DNA of 64,000 bases. Source: Opitutaceae bacterium (GTDB taxonomy: Bacteria > Verrucomicrobiota > Verrucomicrobiia > Opitutales > Opitutaceae). This document shows, in pieces, positions 6,968-13,781 of this stretch. Every line of letters begins with the position of its first letter. The stretch's first letter is position 1. The notes beneath the pieces are model-generated. The model ran no database searches. It was not told the origin of the DNA and saw nothing but the letters and a program-made list of their open reading frames with translations. The stretch spans positions 1 to 64,000 of the forward strand of contig JAHCAZ010000012.1 in NCBI GenBank assembly GCA_019634615.1. Reading direction: 5' to 3'. The translations under genes and the position numbers were made by a program.

Positions 6968-8737
6968 ATGCCGCCGGAATCCAGCACCAAGCAGGAAGTG
7001 ATCGTGCAAGGTATCCCCGCCTCGCAGGGCATCGCCTATGGGCAGGTTTTCGTCTACATCCAGAGCAACGTCGAGGTGCCCAGCTACGAGGTCGACCCGC
7101 AGAAGCGCCTCGAGGAGATCGCCCGCTTCGAGCGCGCGCTCGTCATCACCCGGCAGCAGATCACCAAGATCAAGAACGAGGTGGAGAAGAACATCGGCCC
7201 GGAGGAGGCGCTGATCTTCGACGCGCACCTCATGGTGCTCGAGGACCAGGCGCTGATCGGCGAGACCATCCGCGAGTTCGAGGCCACGGGGCGCAACATC
7301 GAGACCTGCTTCAACAAGGTCTCCCTGCGCTACATCCAGGCTTTCTCCGAGATTGACGACGAGTACCTGCGCGAGCGCGCCGGCGACCTGCGCGACGTCG
7401 CCCAGCGCGTGCTGCAGAACCTCCTCGGCCAGGCCGAGAACAGCCTGAGCCGCCTCGCCGACCGGCGCGTCGTCGTCGCCAACGACATCTCGCCCTCCGA
7501 TTCCGCCAGCATCGACCGCAGCGCCGCCCTCGCGATCGTCACCGACTCGGGCAGCAAGACCAGCCACGCCGTCATCGTGGCGCGCTCGATGAAGGTGCCC
7601 GCCGTCGTGGGCGTGCGCGACCTCTCCGGCCGCGTGCAGCCGGGCGACTGGGTGATCGTCGACGGCTACGACGGCCTCGTCATCCTCAACCCATCCGAGA
7701 GCACGCTGTTCCGCTACGGCAAGATCCGCGAGCAGCGCCAGAGCGTCGAGACGCGCCTCCTCGAGGCCAACCGCCAGCCGGCCGTCACGCGCGACGGCGT
7801 GCGCGTCACGCTGATGGCCAACATCGAGAAGGTCGACGAGGTCCAGCTCGTGAGGGACTACAACGCGGCGGGCATCGGCCTGTTCCGCACGGAGTACCTT
7901 TACCTCAACAGCTCGCGCATCCCCTCCGAGGCCGAGCAGGCGGTGGCCTACCGCACCGTGGTCGAGGCGCTGGCGCCGCACCCGGTGATCATCCGCACCC
8001 TCGACCTCGGCGGCGACAAGCCGATGGCCGGCAACCCGGGGCTCTTCCCCAAGGAGAGCAACCCGTTCATGGGCTTCCGGGCGATCCGCTTCTGCCTCGA
8101 GCACACGGACCTCTTCAAGGACCAGCTCCGCGCCATCCTGGCGGCCAGCGCCCACGGCAAGGTGCGGATCATGTACCCCATGATCAGCGGCGCCGAGGAG
8201 CTCGCCCGCGCCAATGCGGTGCTCGACGAGTGCAAGGCCGAGCTGGCGGGCAAGGGCACGGCCTTCGACCCGGAGCTCGAGGTCGGCACCATGATCGAGA
8301 TCCCGAGCGCCGCGGCGACGGCCGACCTGCTCGCGCGGCAGTGCCATTTCTTCAGCATCGGCACCAACGACCTCATCCAGTACCTGCTCGCGATCGACCG
8401 GGTGAACGACCGCATCGCGCACCTCTACGAGCCGACGCACCCGGCGGTGCTGCGGACGCTGCGGCAGGTCGTCGAGGAGGCGCACCGGCAGAAGATCGAG
8501 GTCAGCGTCTGCGGTGAGATGGCCGGCGACCCGGTCCTCGCCCCGCTGCTGCTCGGCCTCGGGGTGGATTCCCTCAGCATGACGCCGCCGCTGATCCCGG
8601 CGGTCCGCTTCCTGATCCGCGCGATGACGATGAAGGACGCCCGTGCCTTGGCCAAGGAGGCGCTGGGCATGGCGTCGCCGAAGGACATCTACGCGCGCTG
8701 CCTGGCGTTTTATAACGAGCGCGCGAAGCTGGAATGA
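6968..8737 (+). CDS. ptsI: Phosphoenolpyruvate-protein phosphotransferase (PTS enzyme I)
   Basis: The protein has 589 residues, close to the usual length of about 570. It moves the phosphate of PEP to HPr at the head of the phosphotransferase system. The domains are an N-terminal HPr-interacting helical region (about 1-145), the swivelling phosphohistidine domain with active His200 in GSKTSHAVIVARS, and a C-terminal PEP-binding TIM barrel. The barrel carries GIGLFRTEYLYL, MGFRAIRFCLE, the metal site near GTMIEIPSAA, FSIGTNDLIQY and Cys515 in VCGEMAGDP. No HPr or EII genes are nearby, so its role may be regulatory or shared with distant PTS genes. It is preceded by a 71-bp spacer after ispE and followed by the window's densest repeat block. 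Confidence 0.95.
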   Translation: MPPESSTKQEVIVQGIPASQGIAYGQVFVYIQSNVEVPSYEVDPQKRLEEIARFERALVITRQQITKIKNEVEKNIGPEEALIFDAHLMVLEDQALIGETIREFEATGRNIETCFNKVSLRYIQAFSEIDDEYLRERAGDLRDVAQRVLQNLLGQAENSLSRLADRRVVVANDISPSDSASIDRSAALAIVTDSGSKTSHAVIVARSMKVPAVVGVRDLSGRVQPGDWVIVDGYDGLVILNPSESTLFRYGKIREQRQSVETRLLEANRQPAVTRDGVRVTLMANIEKVDEVQLVRDYNAAGIGLFRTEYLYLNSSRIPSEAEQAVAYRTVVEALAPHPVIIRTLDLGGDKPMAGNPGLFPKESNPFMGFRAIRFCLEHTDLFKDQLRAILAASAHGKVRIMYPMISGAEELARANAVLDECKAELAGKGTAFDPELEVGTMIEIPSAAATADLLARQCHFFSIGTNDLIQYLLAIDRVNDRIAHLYEPTHPAVLRTLRQVVEEAHRQKIEVSVCGEMAGDPVLAPLLLGLGVDSLSMTPPLIPAVRFLIRAMTMKDARALAKEALGMASPKDIYARCLAFYNERAKLE

Positions 8738-8765
8738 CGGCGGCCGGCCGGCGCTGGACGCGCCG

Positions 8766-8803
8766 GAACGTTGAACGCTCAACGTTTAACGCTGAACGCT
8801 CAA
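8766..8803. repeat. AACGYT short-period repeat block
   Basis: Degenerate 8-9 bp units of the form AACGYTBAACGYT occur five times in 38 bp (GAACGTTGAACGCTCAACG and so on). The same units form the outer arms of the composite elements at 9759-9925, 50381-50608 and 52508-52758. This copy has no matching second arm nearby. Confidence 0.7.
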
Positions 8804-8829
8804 TGGTTGCCAGCGCCGACGGCGTGTCG

Positions 8830-8932
8830 CCACCAACGGCAATGGCGTGGCGCACCAACGCCAACGGGTTGCCCCAACGCCAACGGGATGCCCCAACGCC
8901 AACGGCGTGCCCTCAACGCCAACGGCGTGCCC
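8830..8932. repeat. Tandem repeat of a 19-22 bp CCAACGCCAACGG unit
   Basis: About five consecutive, slightly degenerate copies share the core CCAACGCCAACGGSRTGCC. Length variation between copies (19-22 bp) argues against a coding repeat. No spacers separate the copies. Confidence 0.75.
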
Positions 8933-9073
8933 GATAATAGCCTGGGGCGAAGCCCCAGGTTTGATCGTCTGATCACAATACGAGGGCTGAAAGCCCGATC
9001 CATGGGGCGGGCCTTCAGCCCTCGGTGTCACACGAGCATGGTTCCTGGGGCGTTGCCCCAGGCTGTTATCGGG
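8929..9073. repeat. Nested palindromes (CCTGGGGC and CGAGGGCTGAA)
   Basis: The outer arms 8929-8947 and about 9055-9073 match with one mismatch. Each contains its own perfect hairpin, CCTGGGGC-GAA-GCCCCAGG at 8941-8959 and CCTGGGGC-GTT-GCCCCAGG at 9044-9062. An inner pair, CGAGGGCTGAAAGCCC (8981-8996) and 9009-9024, pairs with one mismatch. The whole could fold as a cruciform with side hairpins. Confidence 0.75.
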
Positions 9074-9247
9074 CGGACCGTTGGTCCTACGATCATGCCC
9101 GGGCGACCCTTTGGTCCTGCGAACCTGCCGCGGGCAGACCGTTGGTCCTGCGGACCTGTCGCGGGCGGACCGTTGGTCCTACGATTATGCCCGGGTGGAC
9201 CGTTGGTCCTGCGATCTGTCTCCGGCGGACCGCTGGTCCTTCATCTC
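9071..9247. repeat. Six-copy tandem array, 30/31-bp unit with internal hairpin
   Basis: Units start at 9071, 9101, 9132, 9163, 9193 and 9224 (the last is partial). Each begins GGGCGGACCGTTGGTCC or a close variant. Most copies hold the hairpin GGACC-GTT-GGTCC, and unit junctions are small palindromes such as GCCCGGGC. Units alternate 30 and 31 bp. The copies abut directly, so this is a tandem repeat and not a CRISPR array. Confidence 0.8.
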
Positions 9248-9257
9248 GGCGGCGTGC

Positions 9258-9689
9258 CTATCGCTTCCTTAAGATCGGCACGAGGCGGTCGTAGTCCCAG
9301 CAGAGCAAAAACACGGAACCGAGCAGCATCAGGCCGGTGATGACCGGGGTGCCTTGGAAATGCATCGAGACCGTGATGAGGAAGATGTTCACGATGACCG
9401 GAAAATACAGTACCGCGCCCAGCGTCGTCGTGCGTGGGATGACGAGCAGCACCGCGGCGAGCAGCTGCACCGCGCCCAGGAACTGCCAGTAGAACCCCGT
9501 CCGGTACAGGGCCTCGAAAAAGAAACCGACGGGCGTGTCGGGGCCGAGTTGGGTGAACCGGTGGCCGACCAGCTTCGTCCAACCGGACGGCGTGAAGCCG
9601 AGGGCGAGAAGCACGCGGGTGACGATGGCCAGGCGGCCGAGCCAGACGTTGCGCCGCGCGGCGGCATGGAGACGATCGATGGCGGACAT
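9258..9689 (-). CDS. DoxX-like small membrane protein
   Basis: The protein is about 143 residues from the methionine in [13 protein letters not shown]; an upstream methionine would add eight residues. It has four hydrophobic segments, beginning [21 protein letters not shown], then [22 protein letters not shown]-type helices and [14 protein letters not shown]. The [10 protein letters not shown] and [15 protein letters not shown] pattern fits the DoxX/DoxD family of four-helix inner-membrane proteins, whose substrate is mostly unknown. It stands alone between two repeat blocks, so its context gives no further hint. Confidence 0.65.
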   Translation of the reverse strand: MSAIDRLHAAARRNVWLGRLAIVTRVLLALGFTPSGWTKLVGHRFTQLGPDTPVGFFFEALYRTGFYWQFLGAVQLLAAVLLVIPRTTTLGAVLYFPVIVNIFLITVSMHFQGTPVITGLMLLGSVFLLCWDYDRLVPILRKR

Positions 9690-9758
9690 GGGTGGTGGGG
9701 TGCGCGCAGGCAATCACGCCCCCGCCGCGGCGGAAAGCGCATATTCCGCGGCTGCGGT

Positions 9759-9925
9759 GGAACGCTTAACGTTCAATTTTCAACGCTTAACGCTCAAGGA
9801 CGGAGCCTCCTTTCTGTAGCTACGAGCGTGAGCGAGTGGTTGGGACGCTACGTACGCCCACTGACCACTCGCTCACGCTCGTGGCTACACCGCAAGGCGC
9901 CACCCACTTAAGCGTTCAGCGTTGC
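9759..9925. repeat. Composite nested inverted repeat, copy 1
   Basis: The outer left arm (9759-9799) is made of AACGCTTAACGTTCAA units, and its complement lies at 9905-9925. Inside is a 25-bp hairpin arm at 9816-9840 containing GCTACGAGCGTGAGCGAG, and its partner at 9864-9888 matches 24 of 25 positions. The same architecture recurs at 50381-50608 and 52470-52758. Confidence 0.8.
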
Positions 9926-9958
9926 CCGCCCCGCGGGCCCCGCCATGCTCGTCCAACC

Positions 9959-11179
9959 TTGAAGCCCGAGCTACCGGTCATCGCCTATCTCTTCACGACC
10001 TTCCCGAAGTCGACCGAGACCTTCCTCCAGCGCGAGGTGATTGCCATGAAGGCCCACGGCGTGCGCCTCCGCCTGTACTCGCTCTGGGGCGGCGGCGGGA
10101 CCTATCGCGGGCTGCCGGTCGCGCGCTTCCCGAAGTGGAAGCTGCTGACGCTGTTCTGGATGATCCCGTACGAGGCCTGGCGTCGGCCCGAGGTGCTGAG
10201 GCAGCTCCTGCACGGGCTGGCGACGCGGCGGCCGCCGTCCTGGCTCAATTTCTGGGAGAACATGCTCGGCGCCGGCTTCGCGTGCCTGTACGCGGGCCAG
10301 TTCCGCCGCGACCCGCCGACCCTCATCCACGCCGCGTGGGGCGGCGCGCCGGCGACGGCGGCCTGGCTGCTCTGGCGCCTCGACGGTCACACCTTCAGCG
10401 CCGCGGCGCACGCCTACGACATCTACGAGCATGGCGGCGACTGGTGGCTCCGCGAGAAGCTCGAGCACGCGGCGTTCATCCACACGTCCACCCAGATGGG
10501 CCAGCTCGCGCTGATCGAGCGCGGCCTCGAGGCCGCGCGCATCTGCTGCATCCGCCGCGGCCTCGACCGCATGCCGGTGATGAAGAACCTCCGCGCGTCG
10601 CGCGAGCCCCTGCGCCTGTTGTGCGTCGCGCGGCTCGTCGAGAAGAAGGGCCTGCAGCACCAGCTGCGCATCTACGCCGCGCTCCAGGCGACAGGCCTGC
10701 CGTTCGAGGCGCGCATCGTCGGCGACGGGCCGCTGCGGCCGGAACTGGAGCGGCTGGCCGGCTCGCTCGGCGTCGCCGCCCAGGTCACGTTCGTCGGCCA
10801 CATCCCGCACTACGAGGTCTGGAACCAGCTCAACTGGGCCGACGTGCTCCTGCACACCGGCGTCATCGCGATGAGCGGCGACCGCGACGGGCTGCCCAAC
10901 GTGATCCCGGAGGCGATGTCCATCGGCACCCTGGTCGTGACCTCGCCGGCGGCGGCCACGACCGAGGCGGTGACCGACATGGTCTCGGGCCTCGTGGCGC
11001 CCGTGACCTCGACGGGCGCCTGGGTCGAGGCGCTGCGGCGGCTCGCGCGCGACGACGCGCTGGCCGAGGCGCTGCGCCGCGAGGCGCGCCGGTGGGTCGA
11101 GGAGAACTTCGACGCGCACAAGAACGCCGCGCGGCTGATCGCGCAGTTTGACCGGGTCATCGGGGGCGGCGGCGCATGA
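9959..11179 (+). CDS. GT4-type glycosyltransferase
   Basis: The predicted protein is about 406 residues starting at a TTG (9959). The open frame extends to 9836, but that part lies in the repeat element, so a start there is unlikely. The N-terminal Rossmann half opens with VIAYLFTTFPKSTETFLQRE, a pattern of GT4 enzymes in colanic-acid and exopolysaccharide loci. The C-terminal half has LLCVARLVEKKGLQ, VGDGPLRPELE, VTFVGHIP and the nucleotide-sugar motif GDRDGLPNVIPEAMSIG. It should transfer a sugar in the cytoplasm during surface polysaccharide assembly; donor and acceptor are unknown. Its stop overlaps the next gene's ATG by 4 bp. Confidence 0.85.
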   Translation: MKPELPVIAYLFTTFPKSTETFLQREVIAMKAHGVRLRLYSLWGGGGTYRGLPVARFPKWKLLTLFWMIPYEAWRRPEVLRQLLHGLATRRPPSWLNFWENMLGAGFACLYAGQFRRDPPTLIHAAWGGAPATAAWLLWRLDGHTFSAAAHAYDIYEHGGDWWLREKLEHAAFIHTSTQMGQLALIERGLEAARICCIRRGLDRMPVMKNLRASREPLRLLCVARLVEKKGLQHQLRIYAALQATGLPFEARIVGDGPLRPELERLAGSLGVAAQVTFVGHIPHYEVWNQLNWADVLLHTGVIAMSGDRDGLPNVIPEAMSIGTLVVTSPAAATTEAVTDMVSGLVAPVTSTGAWVEALRRLARDDALAEALRREARRWVEENFDAHKNAARLIAQFDRVIGGGGA

Positions 11180-12216
11180 TCTGGTTCGACGTCACGAAGG
11201 CGGGCCGCGCGGGCCACCGCTCCGGCCTGCAGCGCGTGAGCGCGCGGCTCGGCGGCGAGCTGGGCGCGGCCGTCACGCCGGTGCGCTGGGCGGACGCGGG
11301 CTGGGTCGAGGCCGCGACGGGCCGGCCGGTGGCGCCCGGGCCGGCCGACTGGCTGCTGACGGCGGAGCTGTTTGCCACGGAGGAGCGCCCGGGGTTTGCG
11401 GCCTGGCTGGCCGCGCGGCCCTGCCGGCGCGCGGCGGTCTTCCACGACGCGATCCCGCTGCAATGGCCGCGGATCACCTGGCCGCAGAGCGTCGCGCGGC
11501 ACCCCGGGTACATGAAACTCCTGGCCGCCTTTGACCGGGTGTGGGCCGTTTCGGCCGCGAGCCGCGCCGACCTGCTCGGCTACTGGCGCTGGCTCGGGCT
11601 GGAGGCGGTGCCGCCGGTGGAAACGCTGGCGCTGGGGGCGGATTTCGACGGCACGCCGCGGGCGGGCCGGGCGGGTCGGCGCGAGCCGGAGCTGCTGTGC
11701 GTGGGTATCCTTGAGCCGCGCAAGCACCAGGAGTTCCTGCTGGAGGTCTGCGAAGGCCTGTGGGGCGAGGGGTTGGCGTTCACGCTGCACCTCGTCGGCC
11801 GCGTGAACCCGCATTTCGGCCGGCCGATCGCCGACCGCGTGCGGGAGCTGCAGCGGGCGGGGCGCGCCGTGCGGCACCACGACGGCGCGGACGATGCGGA
11901 GCTGGCGGCGCGGTACGCATCCGCGCGGGTGACGGTGTTTCCGACCCGCGCCGAGGGCTGCGGGCTGCCGCTGCTGGAGTCGCTCTGGCGCGGCGTGCCG
12001 TGTGTGTGCAGCGATCTGCCGGTCCTGCGCGAGAACGCCGACGGCGGCGGCTGCGTGCCGGTGCCGGTCGGCGATCTCGCCGCCTGGCGCGAGACATTGC
12101 GCCGGGCGCTGACGGATGACGCGTGGGTGGCGGGTCTGGCCGCGGAAGCGGCGGCGCGACGGTTGCCGACGTGGCGTGAGACCGCCGCGCAGGTGGCGAC
12201 AGGGTTGAATCGGTGA
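11176..12216 (+). CDS. GT4-type glycosyltransferase (WbpZ/mannosyltransferase-like)
   Basis: The protein has 346 residues. It opens MIWFDVTKAGRAGHRSGLQRV, continues with FHDAIPL and WAVSAASRADLLGYWRWLG, and ends with the GT4 donor site LLCVGILEPRKHQE and FPTRAEGCGLPLLESLWRGVP. It is clearly paralogous to the gene at 13782-14954 (LLLDLSHT...GIQRV, AVSADSRDALVDYWRWLG, LCVGSLEGRKNH). The two lie on opposite strands either side of the oxoamine synthase gene. It is translationally coupled to the GT upstream. The sugar is unknown. Confidence 0.85.
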   Translation: MIWFDVTKAGRAGHRSGLQRVSARLGGELGAAVTPVRWADAGWVEAATGRPVAPGPADWLLTAELFATEERPGFAAWLAARPCRRAAVFHDAIPLQWPRITWPQSVARHPGYMKLLAAFDRVWAVSAASRADLLGYWRWLGLEAVPPVETLALGADFDGTPRAGRAGRREPELLCVGILEPRKHQEFLLEVCEGLWGEGLAFTLHLVGRVNPHFGRPIADRVRELQRAGRAVRHHDGADDAELAARYASARVTVFPTRAEGCGLPLLESLWRGVPCVCSDLPVLRENADGGGCVPVPVGDLAAWRETLRRALTDDAWVAGLAAEAAARRLPTWRETAAQVATGLNR

Positions 12217-12300
12217 TTTTGGGTAGCAGCCGGCCTCCGGACGGCTGGTTGGGCGTGCGCGAGTCGTTTCAGCCGTCCGGAGGCCGGCTGCTACCCAAAA
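12217..12300. terminator. Perfect 31-bp inverted repeat between convergent genes
   Basis: The arms 12217-12247 and 12270-12300 are perfect complements, starting TTTTGGGTAGCAGCCGGCC, around a 22-nt loop containing GGCGTGCGC. It begins one base after the stop of the upstream gene and lies just before the convergent oxoamine synthase. It would end transcription from both sides. It belongs to the same family as 5813-5911, with a shared interior. Confidence 0.8.
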
Positions 12301-12303
12301 ACC

Positions 12304-13500
12304 TCAGGACTTCTTCACCGCGTACGCCATCGCCTCGGCGATGCGCTCGAGCTGCTCGTCGGTGTGGAGGGCGGAGATGGCGGTGCGGATCAGGTCCTTG
12401 CCGGCGGGGACGGCGGGGGCGATGGACATGACGGTGAACACGCCTTTCTCGAGGAGGGCGCGCCAGAACGGGTAGACGCGTTCCTTCGAGCCGAGGACGA
12501 TCGGGACGGCGGGGGTCTCGCTGTCCCAGGTATCGAGGCCGAGGCCCTTGAGCATGGCGCGGTATTTCTTCGTGTTCCGCCAGAGGCGCTCGTGGTGCTC
12601 GGGCTCGGTCTGCATGATCTCGAGGGCGGCGGTGGCCACGGCCGTCTGGCTCGGGCTGAGGGCGGCGCTGAAGATCGTCTGCTTGGAATTGGTGCGCAGG
12701 TACTCGATCACCTCGCGGGTGGCGGCGACGAAGCCGCCCGTGCTGGCGAGGGACTTCGAAAGGCTGCCGCAGATGACGTCGACCTTCTCGTTGAGGCCGA
12801 AGTGATCCACCGTGCCGCGGCCCTGGCGGCCGAGGACGCCGAAGCCGTGGGCGTCGTCGAGCACGGTGAAGCAGCCGTAGTCATCGGCGATCTGCGAGAT
12901 CTCCGGGAGGCGGCAGATGTGGCCCTCCATCGAGTACACGCCCTCGACCACGAGGTGCTTCGGGGCGTCGGGATTGGCCGCGGCGGCGACCTCGCGGAGG
13001 TCGTCGGGGCTGTTGTGCGAGAACCGCTCGACCGTGGCCATCGAGAGGCGGATGCCGTCCCAGAGGCAGGAGTGCAGGTTCTTGTCGGCGAAGATCACGT
13101 CGCCCTTCTGCGCGAAGGAGGCGATGCCGGACATGCAGGAGAGGTAGCCGGCGGCGTGCACGTGGCAGGCCTCGCGGCCGAGGAAGGCGGCGAGGCGGCT
13201 CTCCAGCTCGACGTGGTAGGCGCGGGAGCCGTTGGAGGTGCGGGCGCCGGTGGGGCTGGTGCCCCACTTGAGCAGGGCGGCGCGGCCGGCCTCGATCACC
13301 TTGGGATGGAACGACAGGCCCAGGTAGTCGTTGCTCGACAGCATGATCATGTCGCGCCCGTCGAGCCGGATGCTGGTCCCCTGCTGCGCCTCCATGGCGT
13401 GGTAGTAGGGGGCGTATTTCAACCGCATCTTGGTCGCGTAGTCGTCGCGACAACGGTTTAGCACCGCTTTCTTGTGCTTGGAGAAGAACGATAGGGCCAT
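12304..13500 (-). CDS. Alpha-oxoamine synthase family PLP enzyme (KBL/AONS/SPT-like)
   Basis: The protein is 398 residues from the ATG at 13500. These fold-type I PLP enzymes condense an amino acid with an acyl-CoA and release CO2. Examples are 2-amino-3-ketobutyrate ligase, 8-amino-7-oxononanoate synthase and serine palmitoyltransferase. Visible motifs are SSNDYLGLSFHP, GTSPTGARTSNGSRAYH, DDAHGFGVLGRQGRGT and the PLP lysine Lys249 in GSLSKSLASTGGF. Motifs alone do not choose between glycine, alanine and serine as substrate. Its place inside a polysaccharide/glycolipid locus, away from biotin or threonine genes, makes a lipid role plausible but unproven. Confidence 0.85.
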   Translation of the reverse strand: MALSFFSKHKKAVLNRCRDDYATKMRLKYAPYYHAMEAQQGTSIRLDGRDMIMLSSNDYLGLSFHPKVIEAGRAALLKWGTSPTGARTSNGSRAYHVELESRLAAFLGREACHVHAAGYLSCMSGIASFAQKGDVIFADKNLHSCLWDGIRLSMATVERFSHNSPDDLREVAAAANPDAPKHLVVEGVYSMEGHICRLPEISQIADDYGCFTVLDDAHGFGVLGRQGRGTVDHFGLNEKVDVICGSLSKSLASTGGFVAATREVIEYLRTNSKQTIFSAALSPSQTAVATAALEIMQTEPEHHERLWRNTKKYRAMLKGLGLDTWDSETPAVPIVLGSKERVYPFWRALLEKGVFTVMSIAPAVPAGKDLIRTAISALHTDEQLERIAEAMAYAVKKS

Positions 13501-13568
13501 GGAGACGCGCCAACTGTGGGGCCGTGTCGGCGGCTGGCAAACCGAAAGGCGGGCCGCGCCGAGGGTTG

Positions 13569-13741
13569 AACCACGGATTACACGGATCGCACGGATTGCC
13601 TTCTGGCGGATGGAGCGGGGTTGGATAGCCACAAGAAGCACAAGAGGCACAGAACAAGGCATTCCGATTTTGTGCCTTTTGCGCCTTATGTGGCCATCCT
13701 GTCAGGCCTCATTCGCGTGCTACCTATTCGTGCAATCCGTG
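13569..13741. repeat. Large inverted repeat, ACCACGGATT family, copy 1
   Basis: The left arm (about 13569-13654) starts ACCACGGATTACACGGATCG and later contains GGATAGCCACAAGAAGCAC. The right arm (about 13668-13741) holds the complements TGTGGCCATCC and GTGCAATCCGTG. The arms are degenerate. A better-preserved copy with the same internal order is at 62588-62776. No gene is visible in 13501-13781. Confidence 0.7.
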
Positions 13742-13781
13742 CCTGCCCGCCGTAGCCTTGGCGAAGGTGGGCAAGCCGTGG

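Larger units (their letters stand above)
8738..9257. other. 520-bp repeat island with no gene
   Basis: No credible gene lies between enzyme I and the DoxX-like gene. The space is made of four repeat types in sequence: an AACGYT block (8766-8803), a roughly 20-bp tandem (8830-8932), nested palindromes (8929-9073) and a 30/31-bp tandem array (9071-9247). Confidence 0.8.

Noticed and set aside
8830..8932. Possible CRISPR or coding repeat
   Set aside because: Copies differ in length (19-22 bp) and there are no spacers; frames are interrupted or shared with no start and no family match.
9071..9247. Possible CRISPR array
   Set aside because: Units abut directly without unique spacers, contain internal palindromes and no cas genes are near. 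It is a plain tandem repeat.
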